A DNA stretch of 64,000 bases from Micromonospora globbae (GCF_003610785.1 NZ_RAQQ01000004.1:186001-250000), one strand, 5' to 3'; positions 24,872-35,702 are shown, numbered from the stretch's first letter. The notes: generated from the sequence alone by a model not told the origin. Translations and numbers: made by a program.

Positions 24872-26917
24872 TCAGCTCGCGTCGGTGAGCTTGAAGGTCC
24901 GCACCATCTCGTCGAAGATCGGCTTGCTCTCCGCGAACCGGGCGTCCGTGGAGGTCAGGTAGAAGGAGTAGACCTTCCCATCGCTCACCACGCCGCGCCA
25001 CACGCCGTGCCGCATCGTCTCGCCCTCGCCGCAGGTGTACTCGAACTCGGCGGCCGGCTTGCCGGCCAGCTCCTGCTCGGTCATGGCGATCTGGTTGTAC
25101 GGCTTCGCGCAGCTCTTCGCCTTCTTGAGCAAGTTCGCGGCGATCTCGGCCCAGCGCATCGAGCTGTCGCCGCCGAACTTCTCGGTGAGGATCCGGACCT
25201 TGCGGCCGCCGTCGTCCTCGGGATCGACGTAGTCGATGTAGACGCCGCCGGTCGCGCGCTCCCAGCCCTTCGGCACCATCACCTGGATGCCCCGGGCCGA
25301 GTGCTCCTGCATCTCGATGCCCGGGCCGGCCGGCTCGGTGGCGGTCGGCTGGGCCTGCGGGGCGGGCGGGGTCTCGTCGTCGCCGCCGGTGAACAGGACG
25401 ACCGCCCCGACGAGGAGCACCACGGCGAGGCCGCCGGCCGCCGCCAGCTGCACGTTGCGCGGCCACCCCTTGACCGTACGGACCAGCTCGGCGCCGACCC
25501 GGCGGACCCGGTCGAGCGGGCTGCCCGCGCCGGGCGCGCCGCCCGGCTGCCCGGCGCCCGGGGCCGCCCACGGGCCGCCGCCGTACGTGGCGCCGACCCG
25601 CTGGGTGGCGTCGGGCGCTCCCGCGTACGGCACGGCCTGGGTGGCGTCCGGGCGGACGCCCCAGGTGACCGGCTGGGTGGCGTCGCGCTGGGCGGGGTCC
25701 ACCCGCTGGGTGGCCTCGGCGCCGCCGTAGGTGCGACCGGCGGCCGGCCGCCCGGGGGGCGGCATGGCCCCGGTGGGCGTGTGCAGCGGGCCGGCCAGCG
25801 CGTCGGCGCTGGTCTCGTCGAGGGCGGCGGCACCCGCCGCGGGGGCGGGCTCCGGCCGCTCGCCCCGGCGCAGCGCGGCCAGCCGGTCGGTCAGCGACTC
25901 GCCGGGGGCGAGCATGGCCCGGCCGCCGATCTGGCCGGTGGGCTTCGGCTCGGGTGCGGCCGGCACCGGGGGAGCCGCGGACCGTTGCACCGGCATCACG
26001 GCGTACGGGTCGGTCATCGAGTGCACCGCGGCGGCGTTGTTGCTGAGCGGGCCGGCCAGGAGTTCGCGGAGCATGGCCCGGGAGGTGTGGACGTCGAGCC
26101 GGCGGGCCGGGTCCTTCTCCAGTAGGCCCATGAGCACGGCGGTCAGCGGGCCGCTGCGCTGCGGCGGGGCCGGCGGGTCCTCCACGACGGCGTGCATGGT
26201 CTCGATGGGGTCGCCCTTGTCGAAGGGCGGCCGCCCCTCCACGGCCGTGTAGAGCGTCACGCCGAGCGAGAAGAGGTCGCTGGGCGGGCCGAACTCCTGG
26301 CCCATGGCGCGCTCGGGGGAGATGAAGTGGGGCGAGCCGAGGACCATCCCGGGCGTGGTGAGCTGCACGTCCGTCGGCATCCGGGCCACACCGAAGTCGG
26401 TGAGCACGCAGCGACCGTCGGAGCAGATCAGCACGTTGGCCGGCTTGACGTCACGGTGCAGCACGCCGATGGCGTGGGCCACCTCCAACGCGCCCAGCAG
26501 CGCGATGCCGATCTTGGCGACGACGCGCGGGGCGACCGGCCCGTCCTCGATGACCATGTCGGCGAGGCTGCGGGCGTCCAGCAGTTCCATCACGATCCAC
26601 GGCCGGCCACCCTCGGTGACCACGTCGTAGACCTGCACCACGGCCGGGTGCTGGATCGCGGCGGCCGCGCGGGCCTCGCGGAGGGTGCGTTCGTACATGG
26701 CGTCGCGGTCGCTGGGGGCCAGCCCCGGGGGGAGGACGACCTCCTTCACCGCCACGTCCCGCCGCAGCAGGGTGTCTGTCGCGCGCCAGACCGTACCCAT
26801 GCCGCCGTTGCCCACCGCGGAACGCAGTTCGTAGCGACCACCGATGGTGGTGCCGGGTGCCGCGCGTCCACTGGGGGGACTGACAGGTCCGCCGCTCCAG
26901 GTCGGGATCTGAGTCAC
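24872..26917 (-). CDS. Transmembrane Ser/Thr protein kinase with exported C-terminal domain
   Basis: 681 aa. Kinase domain at residues ~28-290: G-N-G-G-M-G-T-V-W loop, V-A-V-K-E Lys, L-H-R-D-V-K-P-A-N catalytic loop, L-T-D-F-G-V-A, G-S-P-H-F-I-S-P-E activation segment. The juxtamembrane linker carries four A-T-Q-x-V units (ATQRV, ATQPV, ATQAV, ATQRV). One transmembrane helix at ~490-512 leads to an outside domain of ~165 residues with two Cys (S-C-A-K, Y-T-C-G-E). There are no PASTA repeats, so it is not a PknB orthologue. The ligand is unknown. Confidence 0.9.
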   Translation of the reverse strand: MTQIPTWSGGPVSPPSGRAAPGTTIGGRYELRSAVGNGGMGTVWRATDTLLRRDVAVKEVVLPPGLAPSDRDAMYERTLREARAAAAIQHPAVVQVYDVVTEGGRPWIVMELLDARSLADMVIEDGPVAPRVVAKIGIALLGALEVAHAIGVLHRDVKPANVLICSDGRCVLTDFGVARMPTDVQLTTPGMVLGSPHFISPERAMGQEFGPPSDLFSLGVTLYTAVEGRPPFDKGDPIETMHAVVEDPPAPPQRSGPLTAVLMGLLEKDPARRLDVHTSRAMLRELLAGPLSNNAAAVHSMTDPYAVMPVQRSAAPPVPAAPEPKPTGQIGGRAMLAPGESLTDRLAALRRGERPEPAPAAGAAALDETSADALAGPLHTPTGAMPPPGRPAAGRTYGGAEATQRVDPAQRDATQPVTWGVRPDATQAVPYAGAPDATQRVGATYGGGPWAAPGAGQPGGAPGAGSPLDRVRRVGAELVRTVKGWPRNVQLAAAGGLAVVLLVGAVVLFTGGDDETPPAPQAQPTATEPAGPGIEMQEHSARGIQVMVPKGWERATGGVYIDYVDPEDDGGRKVRILTEKFGGDSSMRWAEIAANLLKKAKSCAKPYNQIAMTEQELAGKPAAEFEYTCGEGETMRHGVWRGVVSDGKVYSFYLTSTDARFAESKPIFDEMVRTFKLTDAS

Positions 26918-27121
26918 AGAAAAGCCACCGGGGGATATCGAGGGGGCTGGGACACAACCTCCCTATCTTGCTGGTTCCGACGCCCGATGCGAAAGCCGAC
27001 GCTCGGACGTTTATCGAAGTGAACGGTGCGTACCCGACCGTTCACCTGCCGTCGACCGACGCGGACGCAGTGTGCGGAATCCCTCACCCGCAGCCGCCGC
27101 GGCTCGTCCTACCATCCGGTG

Positions 27122-28705
<1,584 letters not shown>

Positions 28706-29350
28706 CGGCCGCACCGGCCGGCTCCGCTCCGCGGCCGGCCGGCTCCGCTCCGCGGAGCTGTCGTGTTTCCGCTGGTCAGACGCTCGATCGCGGGCTCTGG
28801 AAGGCGCTACAGTCGGAAGTCCGGTTCCCCGGCACGGCGGGCTCTCCGCCGGTCCGGGCGGCACGCGCGACGCGGCCGTGCCGCCGCCGGTCCGGCTCGG
28901 GCGACGCGGCCCCGACGGATCCGGCGTGTGCCCGCGAGGTTTGCGGGTACCCCGGCCGGGTGAACGGGAACGGACACCCTGTGCGCTCCTGTCGCACTCG
29001 TACATGTGAGCGTCTGTTCCGGCTCGTTGCGGAGCGTGGTCGGTTAATTGGCGGACTGTCAGTTAATCAAGCCGACTAATGCGACAATTCGCAACGAAGG
29101 CCCGAGAGGGTGCGCGCACATTCGTGACCGCCGAATCGGTTACGCGTTGTAGGAGGTGAGGCGGCCGATGGCAGCGTCCGAACGCGATCTACCTGCGGTC
29201 CCGCGGCTCTCCGAGCGCTCCCAGCAGGGCATTCGTGACGCTGTGCGCTCCGATCATTACCGGAACGAGGTTGCGCAGCGTCACCGGCGGAGGTCTAGGC
29301 TGTCTGCTGTTCATGATGATCCATCCATTCCTAGTGAACGAGAATTCGAC
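28706..29350. other. Long leader region before the M20 gene
   Basis: No clear gene. A 21-bp unit starting CCGGCCGGCTCCGC is duplicated in tandem at 28714-28755 and may act in termination. Around 29030-29090 the DNA is unusually A/T-rich, with two GTTAAT(T/C) words. AGGAGG at 29151 precedes an in-frame ATG (29168) that could extend the M20 protein by 61 residues. The last 20 of those codons use G or C in the third position only 6 times, unlike coding DNA here. Confidence 0.55.
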
Positions 29351-30613
29351 GTGACGAGTGCGTTGACGCTGCCGACCGGCAGCCAGCTGGCGCCACCGTG
29401 GCCGGAGGCGCCGTCCGGGTCCCAACCGTTGCCCTTCGAGCTGGACCAGTTGCTCGCCCTCCGCGTACCCGGGCTCATCGCCACCCGCCGTCACATCCAC
29501 GCGCACCCGGAGCTGTCGGGCAGCGAGTTCGACACCGCTGCCCTGGTCGCCCGGGAACTCTCCCTGGCCGGGCTGAACCCGCGGATGCTGCCGAAGGGCA
29601 ACGGCGTGCTCTGCGACATCGACGGCCGCCCGGACGGCCCGGTGGTCGCCCTGCGTGCCGACATCGACGCGCTGCCGCTCACCGACGTCAAGGACGTGCC
29701 GTACCGCTCGACCGTGGACGGCGTCTGCCACGCCTGCGGCCACGACGTGCACACGACGATCATGCTGGGCGTGGGCATGCTGCTGGCCCAGCTCGCCGAA
29801 CGCGGCGAGCTGAACGGGCGCGTCCGGCTGATCTTCCAGCCGGCCGAGGAGATCCTGCCCTGCGGCTCCCTGGAGGTCATCGAGGCCGGTGGCCTGGACG
29901 ACGTGGTGCAGATCTTCGCGCTGCACTGCGACCCGAACCTGCCCGTCGGCCGCATCGGCCTGCGGGTCGGTCCGATCACGGCGGCCGCCGACAACGTGAC
30001 CGTCCGGCTGACCGGCCCCGGCGGGCACACCGCCCGGCCGCACCTGACCGTCGACCTCGTCGACGCGCTCGGCCGCCTGGTCACCGAGGTGCCGGCGCTC
30101 GTCGGCCGCCGGGTGCCGGCCAACAGCGGCCTGCTGCTGGTCTTCGGCCACGCGTCGGCCGGCACCCGCTACAACGTCATCCCCACCGAGGCGTGCGCGG
30201 CCGGCACCCTGCGGGTGATGGACCGCGACACGTGGGAACTCGCCCCGAAGATCGTCGGTCAGGTCGTCCGGGACGTCATCGCGCCGACCGGCGCCACCGT
30301 CGACCTGGAGTACCTGCGGGGCCGTCCGCCGGTCAGCAACGACGCCAAGGCCATCCAGATCCTCACCGCCGCCACCACGGCGGCGCTCGGTCCGGACGGC
30401 GTGGCGGAGACGCCACAGAGCATGGGCGGCGAGGACTTCTCCTGGTACCTGGAGTACGTCCCCGGCGCCCTGGCCCGGCTCGGCGTCGGCCGGTCCGGCC
30501 CCAACGTCGACCTGCACCGCGCCACGTTCGACGTGGACGAGCGGGCCATCCCCGCCGGCATCCGGGTCATGGTGCAGACCGCGCTGCGGGCACTGGAGGC
30601 GGCGGCGCGCTGA
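29351..30613 (+). CDS. M20 family amidohydrolase/peptidase
   Basis: 420 aa from GTG 29351. Family motifs: R-R-H-I-H-A-H-P-E-L-S-G, metal-binding C-H-A-C-G-H-D-V-H-T-T-I, F-Q-P-A-E-E catalytic Glu, L-H-C-D-P, G-P-G-G-H-T-A-R-P-H, and M-G-G-E-D-F-S-W-Y near the C-terminus. It resembles the AmiA/AmiB-type amidohydrolases (hippurate or indole-acetyl-amino-acid hydrolase class) that in mycobacteria sit near pmmB and upp. Substrate unknown. The alternative ATG at 29168 has a stronger ribosome site, but the extra codons look non-coding. The 3' end overlaps the convergent lipoprotein gene by 47 bp. Confidence 0.88.
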   Translation: MTSALTLPTGSQLAPPWPEAPSGSQPLPFELDQLLALRVPGLIATRRHIHAHPELSGSEFDTAALVARELSLAGLNPRMLPKGNGVLCDIDGRPDGPVVALRADIDALPLTDVKDVPYRSTVDGVCHACGHDVHTTIMLGVGMLLAQLAERGELNGRVRLIFQPAEEILPCGSLEVIEAGGLDDVVQIFALHCDPNLPVGRIGLRVGPITAAADNVTVRLTGPGGHTARPHLTVDLVDALGRLVTEVPALVGRRVPANSGLLLVFGHASAGTRYNVIPTEACAAGTLRVMDRDTWELAPKIVGQVVRDVIAPTGATVDLEYLRGRPPVSNDAKAIQILTAATTAALGPDGVAETPQSMGGEDFSWYLEYVPGALARLGVGRSGPNVDLHRATFDVDERAIPAGIRVMVQTALRALEAAAR

Positions 30614-31511
30614 CCGGCGGCGTCTCCCGGCGACGCCGCCGCCGGCGCAGCACCACCATCAGCGCCGTCAGCGGTACGCCGAGCGCGACCAGCCACGGAA
30701 GCACCGCGCCGAGCACGGTCAGCAGGACGTTCAGCGAGGTCACGAACACCTTCCAGCCGCCGCGCAGCCCGGTCAGGAAGCCCAGCTCCGTCTCCTCGCT
30801 GGCCTCCGTCGTGCTGGCACCCGACCCGACCAGGCTCAACGTGATGGTGGAGAGCGCCGTGAGGTCGGCGAGACGGCGCTTCTTCGCCTCCAGCGACGCC
30901 AGGTCGGCCTCCCGCTTGGCCAGCTCGCCCTCCAGCGACACCAGGTCGCTGATCGTGGTCGCCCGGGCGAGCAGACGGCGGCCGTTCTCCACCCGGGCGC
31001 GCTGGGTGGCGATGCGCGCGTCCAAGTCGACCGTCTCCTCGGTCACGTCCTCGGTGTGGATCTCGCGCCGTTCCTGCCGGCCGAGCCCGGCCAGCTCGTC
31101 GACGACCGCCGTGAACCGCGCCGCCGGGACCCGCAGCTCCAGCTCGGCGCTGGCGTCGTCGGCGGTGCTGTGCCGGCGGTCGCCGCCGACGAAACCGCCC
31201 GCCGCGGTGACCGCCTCGACGGCGCGCCGCGCGGCGCCGTCCACATCGTCCACCCGTACCCGCAACGTTCCCGTGTAGATGATCGACCGCTGGTCGACAC
31301 GCAGGTCCGGTGAACCCGCGCCGCTCGCCGGGGGAGCGCCGGCCCCGCCGCGCTCCACCGTCCCGCGTTCCGGAGCGCCGGCGGCCGGGGCGGCGTCCGA
31401 GGCCGCGCGGTCGTCACCGCCGGCTGAACTGCACGCGCCCACCGCCACCATCGCCGCCAGCCCGAGGGCCACCACGGCCGCGCCACGACCCCGCCTTCTC
31501 CGTACGTCCAT
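30567..31511 (-). CDS. DUF4349 lipoprotein
   Basis: 314 aa. A positively charged N-terminus and hydrophobic segment end in the lipobox V-A-V-G-A-C, so the mature protein is probably lipid-anchored outside the cell. The DUF4349 core follows: R-S-I-I-Y-T-G-T-L-R-V-R-V-D-D-V, G-G-F-V-G-G-D, then L-E-L-R-V-P-A-A-R-F. Residues ~150-225 form a coiled coil. A C-terminal transmembrane helix (V-L-L-T-V-L-G-A-V-L-P-W-L-V-A) precedes an Arg-rich cytosolic end. Function unknown. ATG 31511 has GGGAG upstream; ATG 31523 is an alternative. Confidence 0.88.
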   Translation of the reverse strand: MDVRRRRGRGAAVVALGLAAMVAVGACSSAGGDDRAASDAAPAAGAPERGTVERGGAGAPPASGAGSPDLRVDQRSIIYTGTLRVRVDDVDGAARRAVEAVTAAGGFVGGDRRHSTADDASAELELRVPAARFTAVVDELAGLGRQERREIHTEDVTEETVDLDARIATQRARVENGRRLLARATTISDLVSLEGELAKREADLASLEAKKRRLADLTALSTITLSLVGSGASTTEASEETELGFLTGLRGGWKVFVTSLNVLLTVLGAVLPWLVALGVPLTALMVVLRRRRRRRETPPVSAPPPPVPAARSAP

Positions 31512-31605
31512 CCCCGCTCCCATCTCCGCTCACCCGGTGGGCGATACCTCGGACGTGGCGCGCCAGCACGCCGGTTCCGGCAGACTGCGCTGAGGACGTC
31601 ACGAT

Positions 31606-31616
31606 TCGATAATCGA
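31606..31616. promoter_or_regulatory. Palindrome before the metallo-hydrolase gene
   Basis: TCGAT-A-ATCGA, perfect 11 bp, 9 bp before the start codon and next to the GAGGAG ribosome site. A second overlapping symmetry (CGATT-N4-AATCG) surrounds it. It may be a regulator site; no candidate regulator is adjacent. Confidence 0.35.
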
Positions 31617-31625
31617 GGAGTCACG

Positions 31626-32252
31626 ATGCAGCTCACCAAGTACGCCCACTCCTGCGTCCGGGTGGAGCACGACGGGGGAGTGCTCGTCATCGACCCCGGC
31701 GTGTTCAGCGATCCGGCGGCGCTGGACGGGGCGGACGCGGTGCTGATCACGCACGAGCATCCCGACCACCTGAACGCCGAGGCGGTCACCCGGCAGCTCG
31801 AACGGCGGCCCTTCACGGTGCACGGCCCGGCCGCGCTCTCCGCCCCGCTCGGCGACGCGGCCGAGGTGCTGCGGCCGGTCCAGCCCGGCGAGTCGTTCAC
31901 GGCGGCCGGGGTGGCGATCCGCGCGTACGGCGGACGGCACGCGGTGATCCACCCGGACATCCCCGTCGTCGAGAACCTGGGGTACCTGATCAACGACGTG
32001 GTCTACCACCCGGGCGACTCCCTCGTGGTGCCGGACGTCCCGGTCGACACGCTCTTCGCCCCGATCCACGCCCCCTGGTCGAAGTTCTCCGAGGTCGTCG
32101 ACTTCATCCGGGCGGTGGCCCCGCGCCGGGCGTACGCCCTGCACGACGCGCTGCTCAACGACAACGGGTACGCCGTGCTCGACCGCCAGTACACGGCGCT
32201 GTCCCGCACCGACTACCGGCGGCTGGAACCCGGTACCCGGCTGGACGCCTGA
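31626..32252 (+). CDS. MBL-fold metallo-hydrolase
   Basis: 208 aa. The zinc motif is I-T-H-E-H-P-D-H-L (HxHxDH). G-G-R-H-A-V-I-H-P and V-Y-H-P-G-D-S supply the further His/Asp ligands, and A-L-H-D-A-L-L-N at the end supplies the last His. It resembles the UlaG/YtnP-like group of lactonase or phosphodiesterase-type hydrolases. Substrate unknown. GAGGAG 5-10 nt before the ATG sets the start. The next gene begins 5 bp after its stop. Confidence 0.9.
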   Translation: MQLTKYAHSCVRVEHDGGVLVIDPGVFSDPAALDGADAVLITHEHPDHLNAEAVTRQLERRPFTVHGPAALSAPLGDAAEVLRPVQPGESFTAAGVAIRAYGGRHAVIHPDIPVVENLGYLINDVVYHPGDSLVVPDVPVDTLFAPIHAPWSKFSEVVDFIRAVAPRRAYALHDALLNDNGYAVLDRQYTALSRTDYRRLEPGTRLDA

Positions 32253-32256
32253 GGCG

Positions 32257-33213
32257 ATGCCCGGCCCCTCGCCCGAGCTGCTGCACCAGCTCTACACCAC
32301 GCCCCCCGACCGGTTCGTGGCCGCCCGGGACGCCGCCGTCGCCGACGCCCGCCGCGCCGGTGATCCGGCCACCGCCCGGCAGATCGCCCGGCTGCGGCGG
32401 CCCACCGTGGCCGCGTGGCTCGTGAACCTGCTCGCCATCCGGCGCCCCGAGCTCGTGGCCGACCTGGTGCAGCTCGCCGAGGCGCTCCGCTCCGCCCAGC
32501 GCGAGCTGCGCGGCCCGCGGCTGCGGGAGCTGTCCGCGCAGCGGCGCGCCGTGGTGGGCGCGCTCGTCGCCGAGGTGCGCAGGCTGGCCTCCGAGGAGGA
32601 GGGAGCGCCGGCGGCCGGGAAGCTGCCGCTCGCCGAGGTGGAGGCGACCCTCAACGCGGCGCTCTCCGATACCGAGGTTGCCGAGCAGGTGCGGGCGGGC
32701 CGGCTGCTCCGGGCGGCCAGCTACGCCGGCTTCGGCGAGGTGCCCCGCCCGCAGTTGCGCCTGGTCACCGGCGAGGAGGAGGAACGTCCGGCCCGGCGGG
32801 AGACCGGCCGGGCGCCCGCCCAGCGCGCCCCGGGCGGGCGGGCGGCCGAGCGCGCCGCGGAGCGGGCCGAACGGGAGGCGCGTGCCGAGCGGGCGCGGCA
32901 GCGGCGAGCACTGGAACGGGAGCTGGCGAAGGCGCGTACCGAACAGGAGCGGGCCGAGTCGGAGCTGGCGGAGGCGACGACGGCCGAGCGCGACGGCGCC
33001 GCCGCGCTCGACCGGATCGAGGCCGAGCTGGCGGAGCTGGAGCGGCGGCGTGCGGTCGCCGAGCAGGAGCTGAGTCGCGCCAAACTGGCCCGGCGCGGGG
33101 CCGAGCGGGCCCTCACCGCGGCCCGGCGGCGCACCGGCGAGGTCGAGGCGGCCGTGGAGGCCCTCGACGCCGAGGAGGGGGATGCCGGGACGGGCGGTGG
33201 CGAGGCAGACTGA
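32257..33213 (+). CDS. Hypothetical helical/coiled-coil protein
   Basis: 318 aa. Residues 1-170 form a compact helical part (L-H-Q-L-Y, P-D-R-F-V-A-A-R-D, R-L-R-R-P-T-V-A-A-W-L-V-N-L-L-A). From ~190 to 305 it is a nearly unbroken Arg/Glu/Ala coiled coil. The N-terminal pattern is seen in many actinobacterial proteins of unknown function. It overlaps nothing and is probably co-transcribed with the metallo-hydrolase gene. Confidence 0.75.
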   Translation: MPGPSPELLHQLYTTPPDRFVAARDAAVADARRAGDPATARQIARLRRPTVAAWLVNLLAIRRPELVADLVQLAEALRSAQRELRGPRLRELSAQRRAVVGALVAEVRRLASEEEGAPAAGKLPLAEVEATLNAALSDTEVAEQVRAGRLLRAASYAGFGEVPRPQLRLVTGEEEERPARRETGRAPAQRAPGGRAAERAAERAEREARAERARQRRALERELAKARTEQERAESELAEATTAERDGAAALDRIEAELAELERRRAVAEQELSRAKLARRGAERALTAARRRTGEVEAAVEALDAEEGDAGTGGGEAD

Positions 33214-33298
33214 CGTCGATGGACGGACGTGGGGAACGGGCGGGCGGGCCCGCGCCGGGCGGCGGACGGCCGATCGGTGGTCCGCACGGGCGGCGCCG

Positions 33299-34060
33299 AT
33301 GACGCCCGAGCAGATCGCCGCGGCGAGCAAGCCGATGGTGCTCGACATCGGAGACGCCTTCACCCGCTGCCCGGTGACCCTGCGGCGGGCCCGGCTGCTC
33401 GGCATCTCGGGATGGGCCTTCTACGTCACCGGCCGTGCGGGGGTGCTCGGCGACGTACGTGCCGAGACGGCGGCCGCCGCGCTCGGTTTCCTCGCCCCGG
33501 ACGCGGTGGCGGACGGCTGGGAGGGCGCGGCCCGGACGGTCCGCCCGTCCGAGGTGGCCGCCGCGACGCTGGCCGAGTGCTGCCGGTGGGGCTCGGAGAA
33601 CCTGGACGACGCACCGCGGGTGGAGCGGCTCGTCAACCTGCTGGAGCGTACGGTCCACGCGGCGGACGGCAGCGGCCTGCCGCTCTTCGCCGCCGGGCGG
33701 GCCATGCCGGTGCCCGGACGCAGTGCGGGGGCCCGGGCCGCCGCGGCGCTGCGGTTGCTGCGCGAGTACTTCACCGGCGCGTACCTGCTCGCCGTCCGCG
33801 CCAGCGGGATGACGCCGCGGGAGGCGGTGCTCGCCGGGCCGGAGGGGGAGGCCGGCGCCATGGCGTGCGGCTGGCCGCCGCCGTATCCGCCGGTGGGGCC
33901 GCTGGTCCGGCGGCGGTTGTGGGCCGAGGCGGTGACCGACCGGCTGGCCGCGCCGGCGTTCGGGGCGCTCGGACCGGTCGACGGCGTGGAGCTGGTGGAC
34001 CTGCTGGCCGCCGTCCGCGCGCACCTGGGCACCGCGGTCCGCTCCCACCCGGCCGCCTGA
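33299..34060 (+). CDS. SalK/SCO6745-like family protein
   Basis: 253 aa from ATG 33299. Features: F-Y-V-T-G-R-A-G-V-L-G-D-V near the start, A-A-A-T-L-A-E-C-C-R-W-G, P-L-F-A-A-G-R-A-M-P-V-P, L-R-L-L-R-E-Y-F-T-G-A-Y-L-L-A-V-R-A and G-P-E-G-E-A-G-A-M-A-C-G-W-P-P-P. This matches a helix-rich actinobacterial family named after SalK or SCO6745, which has no firm biochemical role. No convincing Shine-Dalgarno. It follows the coiled-coil gene by 85 bp. Confidence 0.75.
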   Translation: MTPEQIAAASKPMVLDIGDAFTRCPVTLRRARLLGISGWAFYVTGRAGVLGDVRAETAAAALGFLAPDAVADGWEGAARTVRPSEVAAATLAECCRWGSENLDDAPRVERLVNLLERTVHAADGSGLPLFAAGRAMPVPGRSAGARAAAALRLLREYFTGAYLLAVRASGMTPREAVLAGPEGEAGAMACGWPPPYPPVGPLVRRRLWAEAVTDRLAAPAFGALGPVDGVELVDLLAAVRAHLGTAVRSHPAA

Positions 34061-34079
34061 CCCGGGGACCCACCCGGTC

Positions 34080-34134
34080 GATCATGAGGTTGGTGCCGCG
34101 ACACGCCGTGGCGCGGGGCGACAACGTCATGATC
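34080..34134. repeat. Inverted repeat GATCATGA.../...TCATGATC
   Basis: Arms at 34080-34092 (GATCATGAGGTTG) and 34122-34134 match at 12 of 13 positions, with a GC-rich 29-nt middle. It lies 20 bp after the SalK-like gene and may act as its terminator. It is a different sequence family from the elements at 15.6 kb and 23 kb. Confidence 0.7.
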
Positions 34135-34205
34135 ACGGTGCGCAAGGGGGCCCGCGGGCGGTAATTCGGAGGCGTGCGGCCGCGCGCGCTGTCAGGATCG
34201 GCGCC

Positions 34206-35174
34206 GTGACCCTTCCCGCTGGCTGGAGCGCGCGCCGGCCCACCCTCGACGACGTGCCGGCGATCCTCTCGGTGGTCCACGCCGCGGACACCTTCGCCGT
34301 CGGCTACCCCGACTTCGACGCCGCCGACGTCGAGGCGGCGCTCACCGCCCCGTACGTCGACCCGTCCCGCGACTCCTGGCTGGCGCTGGACCCGGAGGGC
34401 GCGGTCGTCGGCTGGGCCACCCTCGACAACCCCACGGGCGTCGGGCGGGAGTTCGTGGAGGTCTACGTCGACCCGGAGCGGGGCGCGCACGTACGGGGGC
34501 CGCTACTGGTCCGTCAACTCCAGCGGGTCGCCGAACGCGCCGCCGAGCGTTCCCTGCCGGCGCTCACCGTGCGCTGCGCGGTCTTCGAGCCGGAGCGGGA
34601 CTGGCAGCGCATCCTCACCGACGCCGGCTTCTCCCTGGCCAAGCGCTACGTCCGGATGCACCGGTCGCTGGCCGACCTGCCCGCCGAGCCGCCCCCGCCG
34701 CCCGGCGTGACCGTTCGCCCGGTCCGCCCCGACGACGAACGGGACCTGCGCGACTTCCACCGGATCTTCGACACGGCGTTCCGGGACACCCCCGACTACG
34801 AGCCGCTCGGCTACGCCGAGTGGCGCAAGAAGATCACGCAGCACGGCACGACCTGGGACGAGTGGTTCGTGGCCGAGGTCGACGGGGTGGCGGCCGGCGC
34901 GTTGCAGTCGTCCGACCAGGCGCTCGACCAGAACGAGGGTTTCGTGCGGAGCCTGTCGGTGCTGCCCGCCTACCGGCGCCGGGGGGTGGGCGCCGCGCTG
35001 CTGCGTCGGGCCTTCACCGGGTACGCCGAGAAGGGCCGGACCTCGGCCGGCCTGGGGGTGGATCTCACCAACCCGACGACCCCGCTGTCGCTCTACCGTT
35101 CCGTCGGCCTGCGGGAGACCCGCTGGACCGACATGTACGAACTCGTGGTCCCGGCCGCGGCGTCGGGTGTGTGA
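34206..35174 (+). CDS. GNAT family N-acetyltransferase (two GNAT domains)
   Basis: 322 aa, the length of a tandem double GNAT protein. The N-terminal copy (residues ~5-150) is degenerate; its acetyl-CoA loop is G-A-H-V-R-G-P-L-L. The C-terminal copy (165-315) has the intact V-L-P-A-Y-R-R-R-G-V-G-A-A-L-L-R-R-A motif and N-P-T-T-P-L-S-L-Y-R-S-V-G-L. It resembles MshD-type mycothiol synthases in layout but lacks enough specific markers to claim that. Start GTG 34206 follows a CAGGAT hexamer by 7 nt. Confidence 0.85.
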   Translation: MTLPAGWSARRPTLDDVPAILSVVHAADTFAVGYPDFDAADVEAALTAPYVDPSRDSWLALDPEGAVVGWATLDNPTGVGREFVEVYVDPERGAHVRGPLLVRQLQRVAERAAERSLPALTVRCAVFEPERDWQRILTDAGFSLAKRYVRMHRSLADLPAEPPPPPGVTVRPVRPDDERDLRDFHRIFDTAFRDTPDYEPLGYAEWRKKITQHGTTWDEWFVAEVDGVAAGALQSSDQALDQNEGFVRSLSVLPAYRRRGVGAALLRRAFTGYAEKGRTSAGLGVDLTNPTTPLSLYRSVGLRETRWTDMYELVVPAAASGV

Positions 35175-35246
35175 TGGACGACCCGGGCGGGGGCCGACGA
35201 GCCGCCGGCCCGGGGCCGGGAGCAGACTGGGCGTGTGCGATACGCG

Positions 35247-35702
35247 CTACGCCGACGCGGTGCCGGTGGGGCGGGACCGCAGCTCGGTGACGTAGTCGTC
35301 GGGCGCGCCCGCCTTCTCGGCGGCGTTCGCGATCTCCGACAGGTACCACGAGGTCGGGAGGCCGCCCTCGTACCCGTCGAAGACGTAGATCCACGCGGTC
35401 ACGTCGCCGTCGAGGGTGGAGATCCGTACGTGCAGCTTGCGGTAGGTGCCGGACGTCACACCCTCGATCTCGTCGAGCTGGGCGGCGTCGTACGGGTGGA
35501 TGTCGTAGAGCGCCACGAAGACCCGGTCGCCCGGGGACTCGACCACCGTGCTGACGGCGCCCTCCCAGCCGATCACGTCCTCGCCGGCGAAGGTCAGCCG
35601 CCAGCCCTCGAGCCAGCCGGTGCCCACCATCGGCGAATGCGGGCAGTAGGCGCGCATCCGCCCGGGGTCGAGGTTTGAGCCGTAGGCGGCGTGAAGACGC
35701 AC
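35247..35702 (-). CDS. Gamma-glutamylcyclotransferase family protein
   Basis: 151 aa. The N-terminal A-Y-G-S-N-L-D loop binds the gamma-glutamyl group; the catalytic Glu is within Q-L-D-E-I-E-G. Strands A-W-I-Y-V-F-D-G-Y and a C-terminal helix complete the fold. These enzymes release 5-oxoproline from gamma-glutamyl amines; the substrate here is not known. GTG 35702 is preceded at 7 nt by TATCGT, a leaderless-type promoter; the lpdA-like gene is read divergently. Confidence 0.88.
   Translation of the reverse strand: MRLHAAYGSNLDPGRMRAYCPHSPMVGTGWLEGWRLTFAGEDVIGWEGAVSTVVESPGDRVFVALYDIHPYDAAQLDEIEGVTSGTYRKLHVRISTLDGDVTAWIYVFDGYEGGLPTSWYLSEIANAAEKAGAPDDYVTELRSRPTGTASA

Noticed and set aside
34206..35174. 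Mycothiol synthase MshD
   Set aside because: Length and double GNAT layout fit, but the N-terminal domain is too diverged for me to claim the specific enzyme.
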